NCBI GenBank assembly: GCA_036897095.1
Contig: JAYMSP010001344.1
Span: 1 to 33,166, forward strand
Origin: Plantago elongata
Lineage: Eukaryota; Streptophyta; Magnoliopsida; Lamiales; Plantaginaceae
Length of the DNA stretch: 33,166 nt
Direction of reading: 5' to 3'
Part shown: positions 10,190-21,888 of the stretch, one piece after another
Position numbering within the stretch: position 1 is the first letter of the stretch
Layout of the letters: each line of letters begins with the position of its first letter
The notes under the pieces: model-generated
What the model saw: only the letters and a program-made list of their open reading frames with translations
Databases searched by the model: none
What the model was told of the DNA's origin: nothing
Made by a program: the position numbers and the translations under genes

Positions 10190-11188
10190 CAGGACCGGAT
10201 TTGAACCCATGCAAGGAGGCCCTCTAAACAGGGCCCCAACATATTCGGAGCCCTACTTTTTAATTTTACAAACAACTATAAGTTGCATAAATATCATTAC
10301 TTAACTTGTTTAATTAATCTACGAATGATGATAATGTAAGAGGAAAAATCACATTTTCAAAAATAGTTTTATTTATCTGTGTCACTTATGACAGTTTTTG
10401 TGACAGATTAAATCTTAAAATGAATTTACTTTGGCATTATCGTTTTTGCTCTAACATTATCATTTTACATTGACGTAATTGAACACTCCAATCACAACAT
10501 CAATAGAACAAATGCAATCGTAAGCCTAAATAAATTAAAAGTTAAGCTTTATTGTTACATTTTCAATTGTAAGTATTGTTCAAAGTTGTTACACCAGCTA
10601 TGTATTATTTCTCCTGAAAAAGTACTAGTATTTAATAATTTTTATATATTAGTATATTCTATAAAATTCAATGTATTTTTACGTAATGATTTATAGATGT
10701 TGGTAAACGATCATTTGAAATTAACTGAAACAGACCATTCTAAATTATCTACACATTTAATATCACACATTATAAAATTTACTTTGAAGCATCAATATTT
10801 TTTTGTGATGAAACATTAGGTATTCATTTGAACACTATATCTGAAAACGAGACTATATATGCAAAACCAATTTAAATTGTAATTTTCATTAGTTTATTGT
10901 CAACTTAATTTTTCGTTATAAAATAAACCACATGCATCTTTAGCATGACAAATATATTGTATTCTATTGATATTATTATTCATGTTACAAATATGATATC
11001 TACTTTACAACTCCTTAAGATCACATATATACAATTGTAAATAAAAACTTCAAATTTAAGTTTTATTACGATTTATTTTACCATTTCTATTTAACCTCCG
11101 TGCCCATGACAATTATTTTGATACGGTTAGTGATGGCTTACTAAAACATTAATTTGCACAGGGTCTCCGAAAACTTGAGCCGGTCCTG
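10190..11188. mobile_element. Non-autonomous hAT element nested in the copia RNase H domain
   Basis: The left end CAGGACCGG and the right end CCGGTCCTG are a perfect 9-bp inverted repeat. Further inside, CGGAGCCC (left) and the complement of CGGAGACCC (right) continue the subterminal similarity. An 8-bp duplication flanks it. Removing the element rejoins the copia reading A-G-C-P-M-T-E-R-S-T, which proves the insertion point. The 999-bp interior is AT-rich with no transposase, so it is a non-autonomous copy. The CAGG-x-CCGG terminus with GGGCCC nearby resembles the plant hAT clade with DUF4371-type transposases; that placement is inference. Confidence 0.9.
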
Positions 11189-11637
11189 GTTGTCCTATGA
11201 CTGAGAGATCAACCACTGGCTATTGCATAATGATTGGAGATTCTTGGTAAGTTGAAGATCAATGAAACAGATCACAGATCGCAGATCCACAAATGAAGTT
11301 GAATATAGAGCCATGACATTCACTTGTTGTGAAGTTATTTGGATGCTATCCTTCCTAAAGGATTTATAGATCAATTTTCAAGCACCAGTAAAGCTGATGT
11401 GTAATAACCAATCAACTATTTACCTCACAAAGCATCCGGTATTCCATGAAAGTACTAATTAAACACATTGAAGTTAATTGTCATTTCGTAAGTGAAAAGA
11501 TCATAGAAAAGAAAATACAGGTTGAACACTATACTTCATAATCACATCTTGCAGATATTTTCATTAAATGAGTCGGCTCTATAAATCTTTTCAAAGAAAT
11601 GAACAAAATGAATATTAGAAATTCATATGTTCCTCTT
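11189..11637 (+). pseudogene. copia RNase H C-terminal remainder (broken)
   Basis: This continues the RT-RNase H reading after the hAT insertion: C-P-M-T-E-R-S-T-T-G-Y-C-I (about 11192-11230), then E-Y-R-A-M-T in shifted frame (about 11300), I-K-H-I-E-V-N-C-H-F-V (about 11462), and H-L-A-D-I-F-I-K (about 11546), the usual end of copia polyproteins. Several stops and frame changes intervene. The last codons run into the purine tract. Confidence 0.85.
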
Positions 11638-11646
11638 GAGGGGGAA
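11638..11646 (+). other. Polypurine tract
   Basis: GAGGGGGAA lies immediately 5' of the 3' LTR, where plus-strand priming would start. Confidence 0.8.
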
Positions 11647-12220
11647 TATTAGAAATTTATGAACAAAAAAAGAAATCAAGGGACCAAACGTTGTAATTTG
11701 GTTGGATTAAATTGCAAGTAATTTCAAAAGTATTGGGACTACTAATGAAGACGTCAAAGACTTCGAAACTAAAAGAGAAGTCTTAACTATTTGTGGGACT
11801 AAAAGGAAAGAAGGAGATAAGGTGGACCAATCAAAATATAACGCGCAAACTGGACGAACTAAGAGAATGGACGGAGGACGGGAGCGCAGTTCATCTTCCT
11901 CATTAAAATGGAAAAAAACAAAAGACTACAGCATCACTGTAGAATGAAGACAAAGGAATGACTAGGGCTTCTCCTCTTGATCAAATTGAGCAGTTAGATG
12001 ATCAACACAATACAAGCACGCCTCTTGCTGCCGGTGGAGATGCTATGTTGATTTGTACAACTTCAATTAATGTATTTGAGCTCGTAGTTTTCCATTCAAT
12101 TCAAATGTTTACGTATCGACTATATATATCCTGTCAGTGTTAGAACTAAAAATGTAGCTTATCCAACATTATCAATATAACTTTCCTTCCGTCTCCATAC
12201 ATGTCTACCTTCTCAATTTT
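11647..12220 (+). repeat. 3' LTR of the copia element
   Basis: It aligns with 5894-6470 throughout, including the GGGACTACTAATGAAG and AGGAAAGAAGGAGATAAG blocks. It stops about five bases short of the 5' LTR end (after CTCAATTTT). Confidence 0.9.
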
Positions 12221-13492
12221 GGTTTGGATATGACTGGGATGGAGGAACTCACGGCTCTAAAAGATAAGCAAATTAATGAAGATATACTATATATAGGTAG
12301 GCTAGATCTAGATGGGTAGAATTAGCTATATGGTCCAATCCAATCCGGTCCAATCCACAACCTCTGGATCCTAACACACGGTCGCAACTCAGCATGTGCT
12401 CACCGCCAGCCTTCATGCCCTACATAGCTACGTGACTACAAAATCTTCGCCCTTCTTAATTGCTGTCTTTTTCTTACCGTAAGTATCAATCAGTTCCACA
12501 TATATCCCCTTAAATTAGATCAGAACAAAATAAATATCTCTTTTATTTGGTCCACATTTTGATCAAATTATACAAATATACCCCTAATCTACTACCTCTT
12601 TCTCCCGGTCGGAGACTTAAAAAACTTTTGCCGGGTGATGTATTGGTTTGTTTAGCAACCCTATATGTAATTTTACGCATACTTTATTTTAAACTGCGAA
12701 ATTTTAAACTGTAAAGTACAATGTTTTCAGAATTATAAAACGATTCCAGTAGATTTAGACCTCAGAAGTAAGAGAAGAATTAAGGTTGTCAACTTCTATA
12801 AACTTCTTAAAATTTCCGGTAAATATAATGATATATGATGAGAATTGAGGAGCGTGATTAGACCAAGCAGGCAAAACTAAGAACAAACAAAGGGATAAGA
12901 AACACTATAGAGTCCCACACCACAAGATGCATGCACTATATATATTCCAAACTTGTTTTGTAGGCTTCCATGCACAGGGTTCCAAGTGCTTTTATCTTTT
13001 CAGCTTATGCTAATATATACAACTGAAATCCATCAAGCCTCAATGGGATGTGGTTCTCTCAACTATATGTTTCCATCAGCACAAATTGAGATAGTTCCGT
13101 TACATCTAATGGCCCGTTCCGATCTTAAATTGAGACTCAATCCTTTCGACTTATTACGATTCACATGTCTCGTTTGCATCGATACGTACCATGAAAAGTT
13201 AATTGTAGGCATTGCATGTGTGGGGATAGAGGGAAATTTGAGAGAGAAAGAAAATGATGGATGTAAATATTGAAATGAAAGGTCAGACGGAAAAGGGCAG
13301 GAGACAGGAATGGGATAGATAGATAAGAAGTAGGAAAAGGAAATCCGACAGCCGAATCCTGGGAGGTATAACTAACTGCAATCGATTCTTCATTGGCAAC
13401 TTGGGACCATATACCTTCTTCCTTTCTCACTTTAACGTTTTCCTCAATAAAATCTTCCGTTTTTTTCATCAAAACTATTCTCCATTGAACAG
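12221..13492. other. Non-coding
   Basis: No gene is supported. The ORFs at 12953-13273 (plus) and 13161-13502 (minus) overlap each other, show no domain and have no splice or codon support. Confidence 0.4.
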
Positions 13493-13585
13493 TGAAGTGC
13501 AATTCAGTTGATAAGAGTAATACGATTCACCTCTAACTAATAGGTTAGAAATTCGAGTCAACTTTTAACCGTTTAGAAAAAAAAT
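13493..13585 (+). mobile_element. tRNA-derived SINE
   Basis: GTGCAATTCAGTTGATAAG (13497-13515) fits a Pol III A box and GAAATTCGAGTCAAC (13548-13562) a B box at SINE-like spacing, followed by TTTAACCGTTTAG and an A-rich end. Related copies lie at 4481-4555 and, on the minus strand, 33058-33131. Confidence 0.6.
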
Positions 13586-16154
13586 ACCTTATGATTATTC
13601 ATTATCCATTCTTTCGTGCTTCACGAATCATCGATCTAACTTATTGTTAAGTGTTATGAATTAATGTTCATCTTCCATGGTACATTTGTAAAAAGTTTAT
13701 TGATACATTTTTGTCAGGAAAAAAACACTTGAAGAAATAGTAAGCGCATGATTATAATGTCATCAAGTGATAATTGCTCAATAAAACGAATCCACAAGGC
13801 TGGACCTGGATATCACAAGAATTTATGAGATTGATGCAATCCGAACACGTGATCAATTACTTCTCAACAAGTGATGTTTTGAGAATCCGAAATTTCATTA
13901 CTCGAGCTATGATGAGCTTGTGAACATAACGACTTTGACACGAGATTGTTCACGTGGTTCGAGCTCGAGCCAAGTTTATTTCTTAAAAATACATATAAAT
14001 ATAAATAATATATTATTTAATCTAGTCTAGTCGAATATTAACAAAACAAGGTTTGAACACCTTACAAAACAAGCTTTAACGAGTCTTGGACGGAGCTCCG
14101 TCGGCTAGTATAAGATCTCTATCCTCTAATAACAATGATTTGTTATTATGATGTATAATGATTAGATATTGCTATCAATCAATTAATTAACTATAATCCA
14201 TGTATAATGTTGCTGGATTTGCTGACACGTACAGCAATAAGAGAGAACACTTATGGGATCTCGTAAAATGGGTGAGGTATAGACGGTGATGTATTTGTTC
14301 GGGATAGGACGTGATAAATAATAATTCAATTTGTTAGATTTGTAAATGACAAATTCTTCACGTAGCTAGGCCACATGATTTTTGTTCTTTTCATCAACTT
14401 ATTATTTTCTTTTTCATAGTCAACATTCTTTAACATACTAGAACTAACCAATTGCTTCACTTGGATGCAACTCTTGCTGAAAAAGATTAAAAGAAAATAT
14501 AAATTGAATTTGCATCCGTTATAGAATATTGTTCACTAGCACTAAACAGTAGTAATATATCAATAGTCATTGTGTATCAGTAAAAATTATTTTTCAGCTG
14601 TTCACTCGCCACCGAATATTAAAGACCGTTAGAGATACAATTTAAATTGAAAATATTCAATTTAAATTATATCTTTTTACACAAAATTTGAATTTTCTCC
14701 ATTCAAATTGTATTCCAAACATTCACTTAGTAATTAGTAATTAAACTTTTTGAATTTTCTAAATTCTAAAGAACCAACCAATTATAAATTGGAAAGGTCT
14801 GATAGGAGGAACCGAGCAAGTAGTTCCGACTTAAAAGTTAAAACGTCCAAGTGACGGAATGTACGCACGTGTGCCAACAAAGAGTGTTTGGAAGTGGCCA
14901 TGTGAGTCCAGTCCTCTTGTACATAATTAACAACCTGTTCTGTTCCATGGCCTGGTCCATACTCCATACCCATATGCAAATGTTCTACTCCTTTTATTGT
15001 ATTTCGAAATATCAAAATTTATAAAAAAAAATAATAATAATACTGCATCACATCTCATACCACATTATGTCATTAAATGATGTTCTGCTTATACTAAGTA
15101 CTAGTACCTTTTTTGTCAACTTAGATGAGCGCACACAGCCTAGCTCCAACAATCAATACATATCTGTTAGTTGCTACAAATTTATTGATCGCTCAGAGGT
15201 ACACGACAGACTGGGATAAGCAAGTACAGCAAGAGAAAGGGAGACTTAGATCATACTCCTCGATGTAACTCACGTTGGTTCATATGAACATTCATCTCTC
15301 TGCATGTTATCCTGTTCAGTTAGGTTTATTAATGATCACAAATCACAACTTTACAATAGATTATAATCTCACAAAAACTTTGCTCACTCTACCACTCGAC
15401 CATCCACAGTGCAGCATTTGAAGTTACTACACCTAAGCCAAGCATAAAGCTGTCCTAGCATATTAGCATACACAACAGGGAGGTATGCGTGATGCTTCAT
15501 GTACGTGGAATTATACGTATAAGTTATAACTACTTGATGTACCATGAACATTTTCGGGTATGGGATAACGTGTTCTTCACAGCAAACTGCAGACCAAGCA
15601 TTTGACTCTTTATAAGTATTAGAACAGCCTAAATTTACTCTGCAACTTTGTTTTAAACAAAGACCATTACACTAATCAAATGCGCATGTCAACATGCCAA
15701 GGGGCACATGATTATTCTATATAGCTTGATGATCCATAATAAAACGGATAAAAGATAATGGTGTCATTCGATAAGTCTATTTCACGTAGTAACTGATGAG
15801 TGATGACAACACACAGAAGCCAGTACAATAACTTTGTTATGTTACAGCCAGCTGATCAAGCGACTATAGAAATATAGACAAGCTAATCCTAATTGACGAG
15901 GCAACTAAAGTATATCCTTATGAAATCAGAGACTGTTCCTTTAGGCTGATGAAATTAGCAAGTTGGACAGATAACAACCATACATTAACTCTCAAAAATC
16001 CATATTGACTGTTGGCAAGATCCGATAGGTTCTTACCTGTTGACCACTGTAATGATGAAAGAAGATCTGATGCATTTCATCTGCCCTTCTCAACATTTGC
16101 TCCAACATGGTAGTCTAGCTAGGTCGTGTTAACCAAAATATTCCTTTCATGCAG
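13586..16154. other. Non-coding, with degenerate repeats
   Basis: No gene is supported. Around 13900-14115 a GAGCTCGAGCC-type segment resembles decayed hAT-related repeats. An inverted, AT-rich CAATTTAAATTG pair lies near 14645-14685, with a related CAAATTGTATTCC at 14704-14716. The ORF at 14782-15015 (minus) has no recognisable domain. The part next to 16154 is probably the 3' UTR and downstream region of the minus-strand gene. Confidence 0.4.
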
Positions 16155-18696
16155 TTAATCTTTCCAATGTTCCTTGTTAAACTTTCTTGAGGCCATGCCT
16201 TTGGATGAGAGACTCGGAGTGACAGGCAGCGATGGCGTCTTTGGAGCTTCTTCGTCATCCCAGTTATCTCCCCAGCTGTCATCCCAGCTTTCATTTGCAT
16301 CTGACTCAAGCTTGCTGCTGTGGGAAACTGGCAGCTCCATGTCTAACATTTGGTACTTGGGGCCTTTTCTTGAATACTGCCTCCAAGCAGAAAACAATAC
16401 TATTGCTATCAGTAGTACAGTGAAGCAAAGGAATATCATGGTGGAAGTTCCCTTAGAGAACAAGTATGTTGATTCCATGGCACCAGCAACTTGCTTCCGG
16501 CTTACAAATAGATCTCTAAAATCAAGACTGCAATTGCCATGCCCAGCAGTCAGTATGATATGGTGACCATTTTCCACACCTTTTATCGAAATTTTCACCT
16601 GAAAGATATGGTGACATCTCAGGTCAAACATAGCAAAACAACAGTGTCCAATTACCAACTCAATAAGCCATCATGAATATCGCTCCAAAAATGTCAAGAG
16701 AACTTCAGGATCCAGTAAACAGATAATGCAACAAAATTAATTGGCAGACTTGAGATAGCATGATACAGTATGCAGCAAAAGAAGCCATAACAGAACAAAA
16801 TGACACGATCGAAATTATGGAAACAAGGGAAGGCAGTCTTCTTGCCATTTTGTCTTCTGCAATATCTCAATGACATTTTTTGTTGTCTTTTTCATTTCCT
16901 TATTTGGCAAATAGGATCCAAAATTTAGATTGTGCGGCTAAAATTACATTTTGCCTTTTTTAACCAAACAGACGTTCATAGATAGTGCACTATAAGTTGT
17001 GTTAATAGTATACAGCCATCACATTTGCAAGACAATTAGAGTTCAGCACATAAATGGTAAAAGAGAAAATAAGTAATATGGCACTAGATGCTGCTATAAA
17101 GTAAGTTTAGCTCAAAGTGCTTTGGGTTACTCGGAACAGCAAAAAAGATAAGAACATGAAGTTGAGTTGGACATCAATAAGCATGACGAGATCTGGGACC
17201 AGCTGAAATGTGAGTCATTTTCCAGCTACCAATGGAAAATCATGGGTTAATGATTTTTATAGGTCAAGCACGTTTATCAATAGTTCTCAACCTAAAAGGG
17301 AAACTGAATTTTACAGTGCACTTGCATCATTATCAGATGAGCAAAAATAAAGCATGAAATCTCAATTGGTAATCAATGAAATACGAAGAATATAGTCTAG
17401 TCTGTACCTCTGTGTCTTCCTTTTGTTGAAGTTTTATTTCTTTTTTCTCTAGATGAACTAAATCAGGGGCTGAAATTATGACAGCCACAGGGCCTTTTCC
17501 CTTGTTTTGAATCAACAATGAAAGATCTGGAGATTCTGGAAACAAACAGCAACACTTTGTGATCATGTTCTTTCCAAAACAGAATTAGATTTATCTTGGA
17601 AGTAATGTTTCGAATAACTAGTTGGAAGACTTGACATGCCCACATACATTCATAGGTGTACCTTTAATTAAGTGAACAGGTGATTATTTGCATACGTACA
17701 TAGCAATCTTGCTTCATTCTCTCCTTTGCAACTATAACATGCTGTAAAATCCCGTACAGCACAACTATACTTGGTTGCAACTTGCATAGTTCTTGCTGAA
17801 CCATATGCAAGACATACCCTCGGAAAATCACCATTTGCTTCCCACGACATAAATTTTACCATGGAATCAAGGAAACTATTGAAAACAACTGACCAATTCA
17901 GACAATGCTACACATGTATACAAAGTTGCTCCTCTGTTAGTAATAAAAATCCCCTAAATGGAATTGTTTAGCATACCTTGTGTAGTAAATTGAGCAAATA
18001 AGTGATCCATCATACAAAGCAAACAATAACTACTCATGTGTATATGGAATAATCATTTGCAACCAACTAAAATAAGTTAAGTCATAAGAAATACCATAAT
18101 TTAACAAATATCCTCAATAAGTCAAGGTAAAGTAAGCCGCATACCATCCCCTGGAACTCTCAAGCAAGCCACCAACGTCTTATCATCATCCGTGCAGCTA
18201 TTCGAGTATGAATCACATTTTCCACCAACTGAACCCTTGCTATCCTCTCTCACATCCTCTACAGACTTAGAATCCAAGCTCTCATTCTCCTTCTGCCTAT
18301 CCTTCACAACACCAGTCTCTTTCCCACTCTCCCCTCCACCGTTCGACTTGCTTAAAGTGAATGTATTTAGGTCACTGTCTCCACCCTTCTTCGTAGGCTC
18401 AGCCACATTATCTACTACCCCGGTATCACTACTATTATTCTTCGACAAACCTAGGTTTACCGCATCTCCAGCTTTCTATCAGCATCAACACTCTATATCA
18501 GTAATAATAACCCTAACAGTCTAACACCAATGCATATACATAATTGCACTTCACTGAACAAATGGAAGTAGTTAAGCATCTAAGAAACAAAGTTTGCATT
18601 TAGCAATAGTATTATCACCTCAGAATCCACGGCTAGACTGTAAGTAGTGAAAGTTGCTACAATAACAATCAGCATAAGTACTCGATTCATCTCCAT
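16155..18696 (-). CDS. Four-exon gene for a predicted type I single-pass membrane protein (uncharacterised plant family)
   Basis: Exons on the minus strand are 18696-18619, 18475-18145, 17535-17408 and 16598-16155. All introns are GT-AG (143, 609 and 809 bp), phases 0, 1 and 0, and the 981 coding bases give 326 residues without a stop, which strongly supports the model. Residues 1-22 form a signal peptide (hydrophobic L-I-V-I-V-A core ending S-L-A). Residues ~27-110 are a low-complexity Ser/Asp/Glu/Lys/Gly segment. Cys113, 120, 130 and 202 lie in the luminal/extracellular part, which from ~137 looks like a beta-rich fold (P-D-L-S-L-L-I-Q-N-K-G). A transmembrane helix spans ~233-251, followed by a basic stop-transfer stretch (R-Q-Y-S-R-K). 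The tail has an acidic Trp motif, W-D-D-S-W-G-D-N-W-D-D-E-E (Trp284, 288, 292). The whole resembles plant proteins annotated DUF7356, from memory. Function unknown. Confidence 0.85.
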
Positions 18697-19299
18697 CGAT
18701 CTACAATTTACAGATTCTAATATCAGAGATCGAAGTTCTGCAAACAGTGAAGCCTGCATAGTGAAATTGACGAGTAAGTACTAACCTTCGGATCACGCAA
18801 TTGAACGTCTCTATGCTCCAATTGTTAGCTGTTCAAGCTTGAATTTCAGTAAACTATCTGAAGAAACATATGTAGCGTCAGTAGGAAGATGAAATCGTAT
18901 AGGTCTTTAGGGTTTAAGCTCGATTTCAAACTGACAGTGGTGATTGGTGAAGATGGTGTGGACTGTGGACTCTGGTCAGGTATTACTGGTCAATCATCTA
19001 CCAATGGAAAATTTCATTGATTCATTCACTTGACGTTCCCACTATTTTCATCAACGTCCCCCAAGTTTATTAATATCTCTCTCAGCTACACACGATCGTT
19101 CAAACTTCAAACGACACAAGACGTTCAAGTGAAACCGTATTATCCCAAGCTGAATGTGAAGTTATGTAACCGTTTAGGTAACCTGTTGGAGCTGAACAGT
19201 AAAGTATCTTCGTTGCAAAAGAATAGTGTCGATTGACAATGTCATCAATTGTTTCTTCAATGTTTTTCTCCTTCTCGGTGAACTCGCCACTCACAATAC
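18697..19299. promoter_or_regulatory. 5' UTR and promoter region of the membrane-protein gene
   Basis: The minus-strand leader probably begins near 18905, where AAACCCTAAAG-type sequence typical of plant leaders appears. A 5' UTR intron is possible: a GTTAGT donor near 18784 and a TAG acceptor just before the ATG context (about 18700). No clear TATA box was seen. Beyond ~18960 there is no supported feature. Confidence 0.35.
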
Positions 19300-19336
19300 T
19301 TTTTCTTTTTTTTGGTAAAGAAGACTATCAGTCCTT

Positions 19337-19871
19337 AGACATTATCAAACTCGTAAAAAGGTAATACATAGGTCAGAGGTGAGTCCCAAAAGTCATCTCC
19401 GTCCAAATCAAAACATGTTAACTTAGCTAATTTATCCGCTGCGAGGTTAGACCTCCTACTAGACCAATGTAAATTCAAATCCCATGGCAGATGCATAAGT
19501 CTACGACAATCTTCCAATACATCTATAGAGAATGGGTCAATATCAAGTGAGTCCATTTCTATCTCAATCTTCGGGTAGCGGCGTTCTCAAGCATACTCGA
19601 GACCCTTCTTCAAAGTGTGTAGTTCAATAATTGTTGTCGAGGTTGCTTGAGTTTGAAATGCAAATCCCCATATCTACTGTCCATTATCATCAAGCAACAC
19701 TGCCCCAATACCAACACTATTCGTAGATGTGTGTAAACTGCCATCAACATTGAATTTAACCATGCCAGCACCTGGTTTCTTCCATTTCTCTGTCGGAGTT
19801 TTGACTCTCTTTGACAAGTAGTCCTGAAATTCAGAGCTAAGTTGTTGGATCCGGAATGCAATGGCGCTCAC
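19337..19871 (-). pseudogene. LINE RNase H domain (broken)
   Basis: RNase H removes RNA from the cDNA hybrid. The reading K-F-N-V-D-G-S gives the first Asp, I-E-L-H-T-L-K-K-G-L the Glu, M-D-S-L-D the second Asp, and A-A-D-K-L-A-K the last Asp, so all four catalytic positions are recognisable in one frame. In-frame TAG (19674-19676) and TGA (about 19591) codons disrupt it. The frame closes at a TAA just before the A-rich tail. Confidence 0.85.
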
Positions 19872-20044
19872 TTGATCCTTATTCTAGCGAAAAATCCAAG
19901 TATTGCGCGCTTTCCAAATTTCTCAAATGTCAATCACAAATATCCAATTTCCAGGCAATGTTCGAGTCTACCAGATTAATGAATAAATATCGGGTTGTGT
20001 TCTCTTCGATCAAATGGTTCTGCGGAATGGCTGAGAAGGCTTGT

Positions 20045-20830
20045 AATTGATCCGGTGTTATAAATTTCTTCCATACCGCTTGTGCAGCCGGGCATCCACA
20101 GAGGGTGTGTCAAACTGTTTCTTCATGAGAAGAGCAGAAGAGAAGACTGGACACATTACTGAATATGTCAGGTCCCGTGACTTTCTGAGTTCGTGACTAA
20201 AAGCTCATGAGCAGCTAACCAGAGGAAGTGTTTCAGATTGCTGTTGTGTCCGGACTTCCATATCCATGTAGTATTTGATCTTGATGGGACGGGACCCATT
20301 CGGTGAGTCTACAACGCTTTGTACGCGGATTGGCAGGAAAATCGACCATTCGTAGTTTCCTTACAGTAAACCGTGTATGGTGTCTTCTCATGGAGCTGAC
20401 ATGAGCAGCCATGATTTTATCTTTAACGTTTTGGGGAATAAAAGAGTGAATCCCTTCAAAGTTCCACTCACCATCTTCATTAATCATCTCGAAAAGCTCT
20501 GCCTCTTGTGATTGGATGTTTACCCCTTGGTCACGCAATAATCCATCCCCCAACCAGTTATCGTGCCAAAAGGAGATATTAGCCCCGTCTCCTATATTCC
20601 ATCGGATAAACGATTTTATTAGCTCAACTCACCTCATAATTCCTTTCCAAATAGCTCTATCACTTTGTTTCAAGCTATAATCGAAAATATGCTTGCCTTT
20701 CAAATATTTAGCTTGCACGATGGGCTGCCAAATCGTATCCTCTTTTGTCAGAATCTTCCACTCAACTTTCTCAAGTAACGCTTCATTACTAGCTCTTGCT
20801 GTCCGAACTCCTAAGGCCTTAATTTAATAA
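20045..20830 (-). pseudogene. LINE reverse transcriptase C-terminus and zf-RVT segment (broken)
   Basis: From about 20820 the minus strand reads L-G-V-R-T-A-R-A-S-N-E-A-L-L, then W-K-I-L-T, then F-W-H-D-N-W-L-G-D-G (about 20570), the connection region typical of plant LINE polyproteins. The ORF 20553-20233 continues it, with the N-E-D-G-x-W-N motif. After a frameshift, E-E-T-V-stop-H-T-L-C-G-C-P-A-A-Q-A-V-W (about 20130-20075) matches the zf-RVT pattern that precedes RNase H. Frame changes and at least one stop show it is dead. Confidence 0.8.
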
Positions 20831-21334
20831 AGTCTTTTCTAAAAATTTGATGTTCATAAGGTCTTTGACACCAATTTTGCCTATTATTTTCTACTGGGAG
20901 ACCAATTCATTTATACGAACCATTTTCTAAAGACCAAAGTGCTTGTTGATTTAACTCAAAACCATTGGGCTTCAACTTGAAAAGTCCGTTTATAATGGGC
21001 TTCCAAACACAAGACTATGTCCGTTAAGTCTGGCAACAGAGCCCACCAACGGGAATATAGCAAAATGATTAACTTGTTAAAGGAGAAAATGAAAATAAAT
21101 CACCAATGCACGTCTTCAAGAACTTTGTAAGAAATCATCTACGTAATCATAATTAAGATTTAAGATTTTATCACTTTAACTTCATAGTTCTAAGAACATC
21201 AAAGGGCAGGCTGTTGTACGTTATAGACTAACCAGGGCTATGCTATAGACCCATTAACAAATTATAGACTCTACCCTTATTTTTTCTAGTACAATAAAAA
21301 AGGATCAAGACAATGCAAACATGTCAAAGTGTTC
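20831..21334. other. Non-coding
   Basis: No gene is recognised. The part up to ~20960 may still belong to the decayed LINE (a weak K-I-G-V-K-D-L reading on the minus strand). Confidence 0.3.
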
Positions 21335-21440
21335 GTAGTCGAGTGGTTAATTCAGACACCCGTAATAAAAAGTCATGAATTTGATTCTCCGAATGGATGA
21401 TATTTGTCCTCTGTATAAAGATTTATTGAAAAGTTATTAA
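21335..21440 (+). mobile_element. Possible decayed SINE
   Basis: TAGTCGAGTGGTTAA (21337-21351) is A-box-like and GAATTTGATTCTCC (21377-21390) is B-box-like, at normal spacing, followed by a GGATGATATTTGTCC stretch. It does not align with the other SINE-like copies here. No target duplication was found. Confidence 0.35.
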
Positions 21441-21888
21441 TACTTAATATATTTATTCGATATAATGTTGTAATTGTAATATCATATAGAAAAAAAACGA
21501 CAATGCATACATAGAGTATGTTTTTCACCTGAATACAAAATGTGAAGCAAATTCATGCATTGCGTTGCATTTCACGATGGTATTTTTCTCGCATGAAATT
21601 GGAACTTAGAATTCCATTTGTGATAACTATATAGTTCTTATAGTAAATGATGGGGCCGCGCATGGAATATGTTATATGTTCACCTGCTTAACGCCCCACA
21701 ATTTAAGGAACATTAAATTTGGTATTCTTTACTAAAGGATATTGAAAATATGAAAATAATAAGTTATCATAAAGTTCTCAATGGCTTCACTAGAATTAAA
21801 CCTTGACGTGTTACATTTTTCAAGTGACATTCAATATGCTATTTTATTTAAAGTAATAATACAACACAATAAGAATGAGTGCGAAAAA
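21441..21888. other. Non-coding
   Basis: No supported feature; AT-rich. Confidence 0.4.

Larger units (their letters stand above)
5894..12220 (+). mobile_element. Degenerate Ty1-copia LTR retrotransposon
   Basis: Two ~575-bp direct repeats (5894-6470 and 11647-12220) flank a gag-integrase-RT-RNase H region in the copia order. A PBS-like site follows the left LTR and a purine tract (GAGGGGGAA, 11638-11646) precedes the right one. By eye the LTRs differ at roughly one base in eight, with several indels, so the insertion is old. The coding region carries many stops and frameshifts, lacks protease, has lost part of the RT palm, and is split by a hAT insertion at 10190-11188. No clear 5-bp target duplication remains: TAAAG precedes the left LTR and the right end has lost about five bases. 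Confidence 0.95.
19300..20830 (-). mobile_element. 5'-truncated LINE (non-LTR retrotransposon) 3' end
   Basis: On the minus strand this reads, in order, the RT C-terminal region, a zf-RVT zinc-binding segment, an RNase H domain, a stop and a short A-rich tail (complement of 19300-19313). This is the usual 3' end of a plant L1-type LINE. The 5' end fades near 20830, with only K-A-L-G-V-R-T and N-E-A-L-L remaining of RT. 5' truncation is normal for LINEs. I could not find a target duplication. Confidence 0.85.

Noticed and set aside
12953..13273. 106-codon ORF
   Set aside because: No domain, composition like intergenic DNA, and an overlapping open frame on the other strand.
16174..16566. 130-codon plus-strand ORF
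   Set aside because: It is the antisense shadow of the last exon of the minus-strand gene.
17668..17862. 64-codon ORF with several Cys on the minus strand
   Set aside because: It lies inside the second intron of the membrane-protein gene, and the flanking exons join in frame without it; no domain is recognised.
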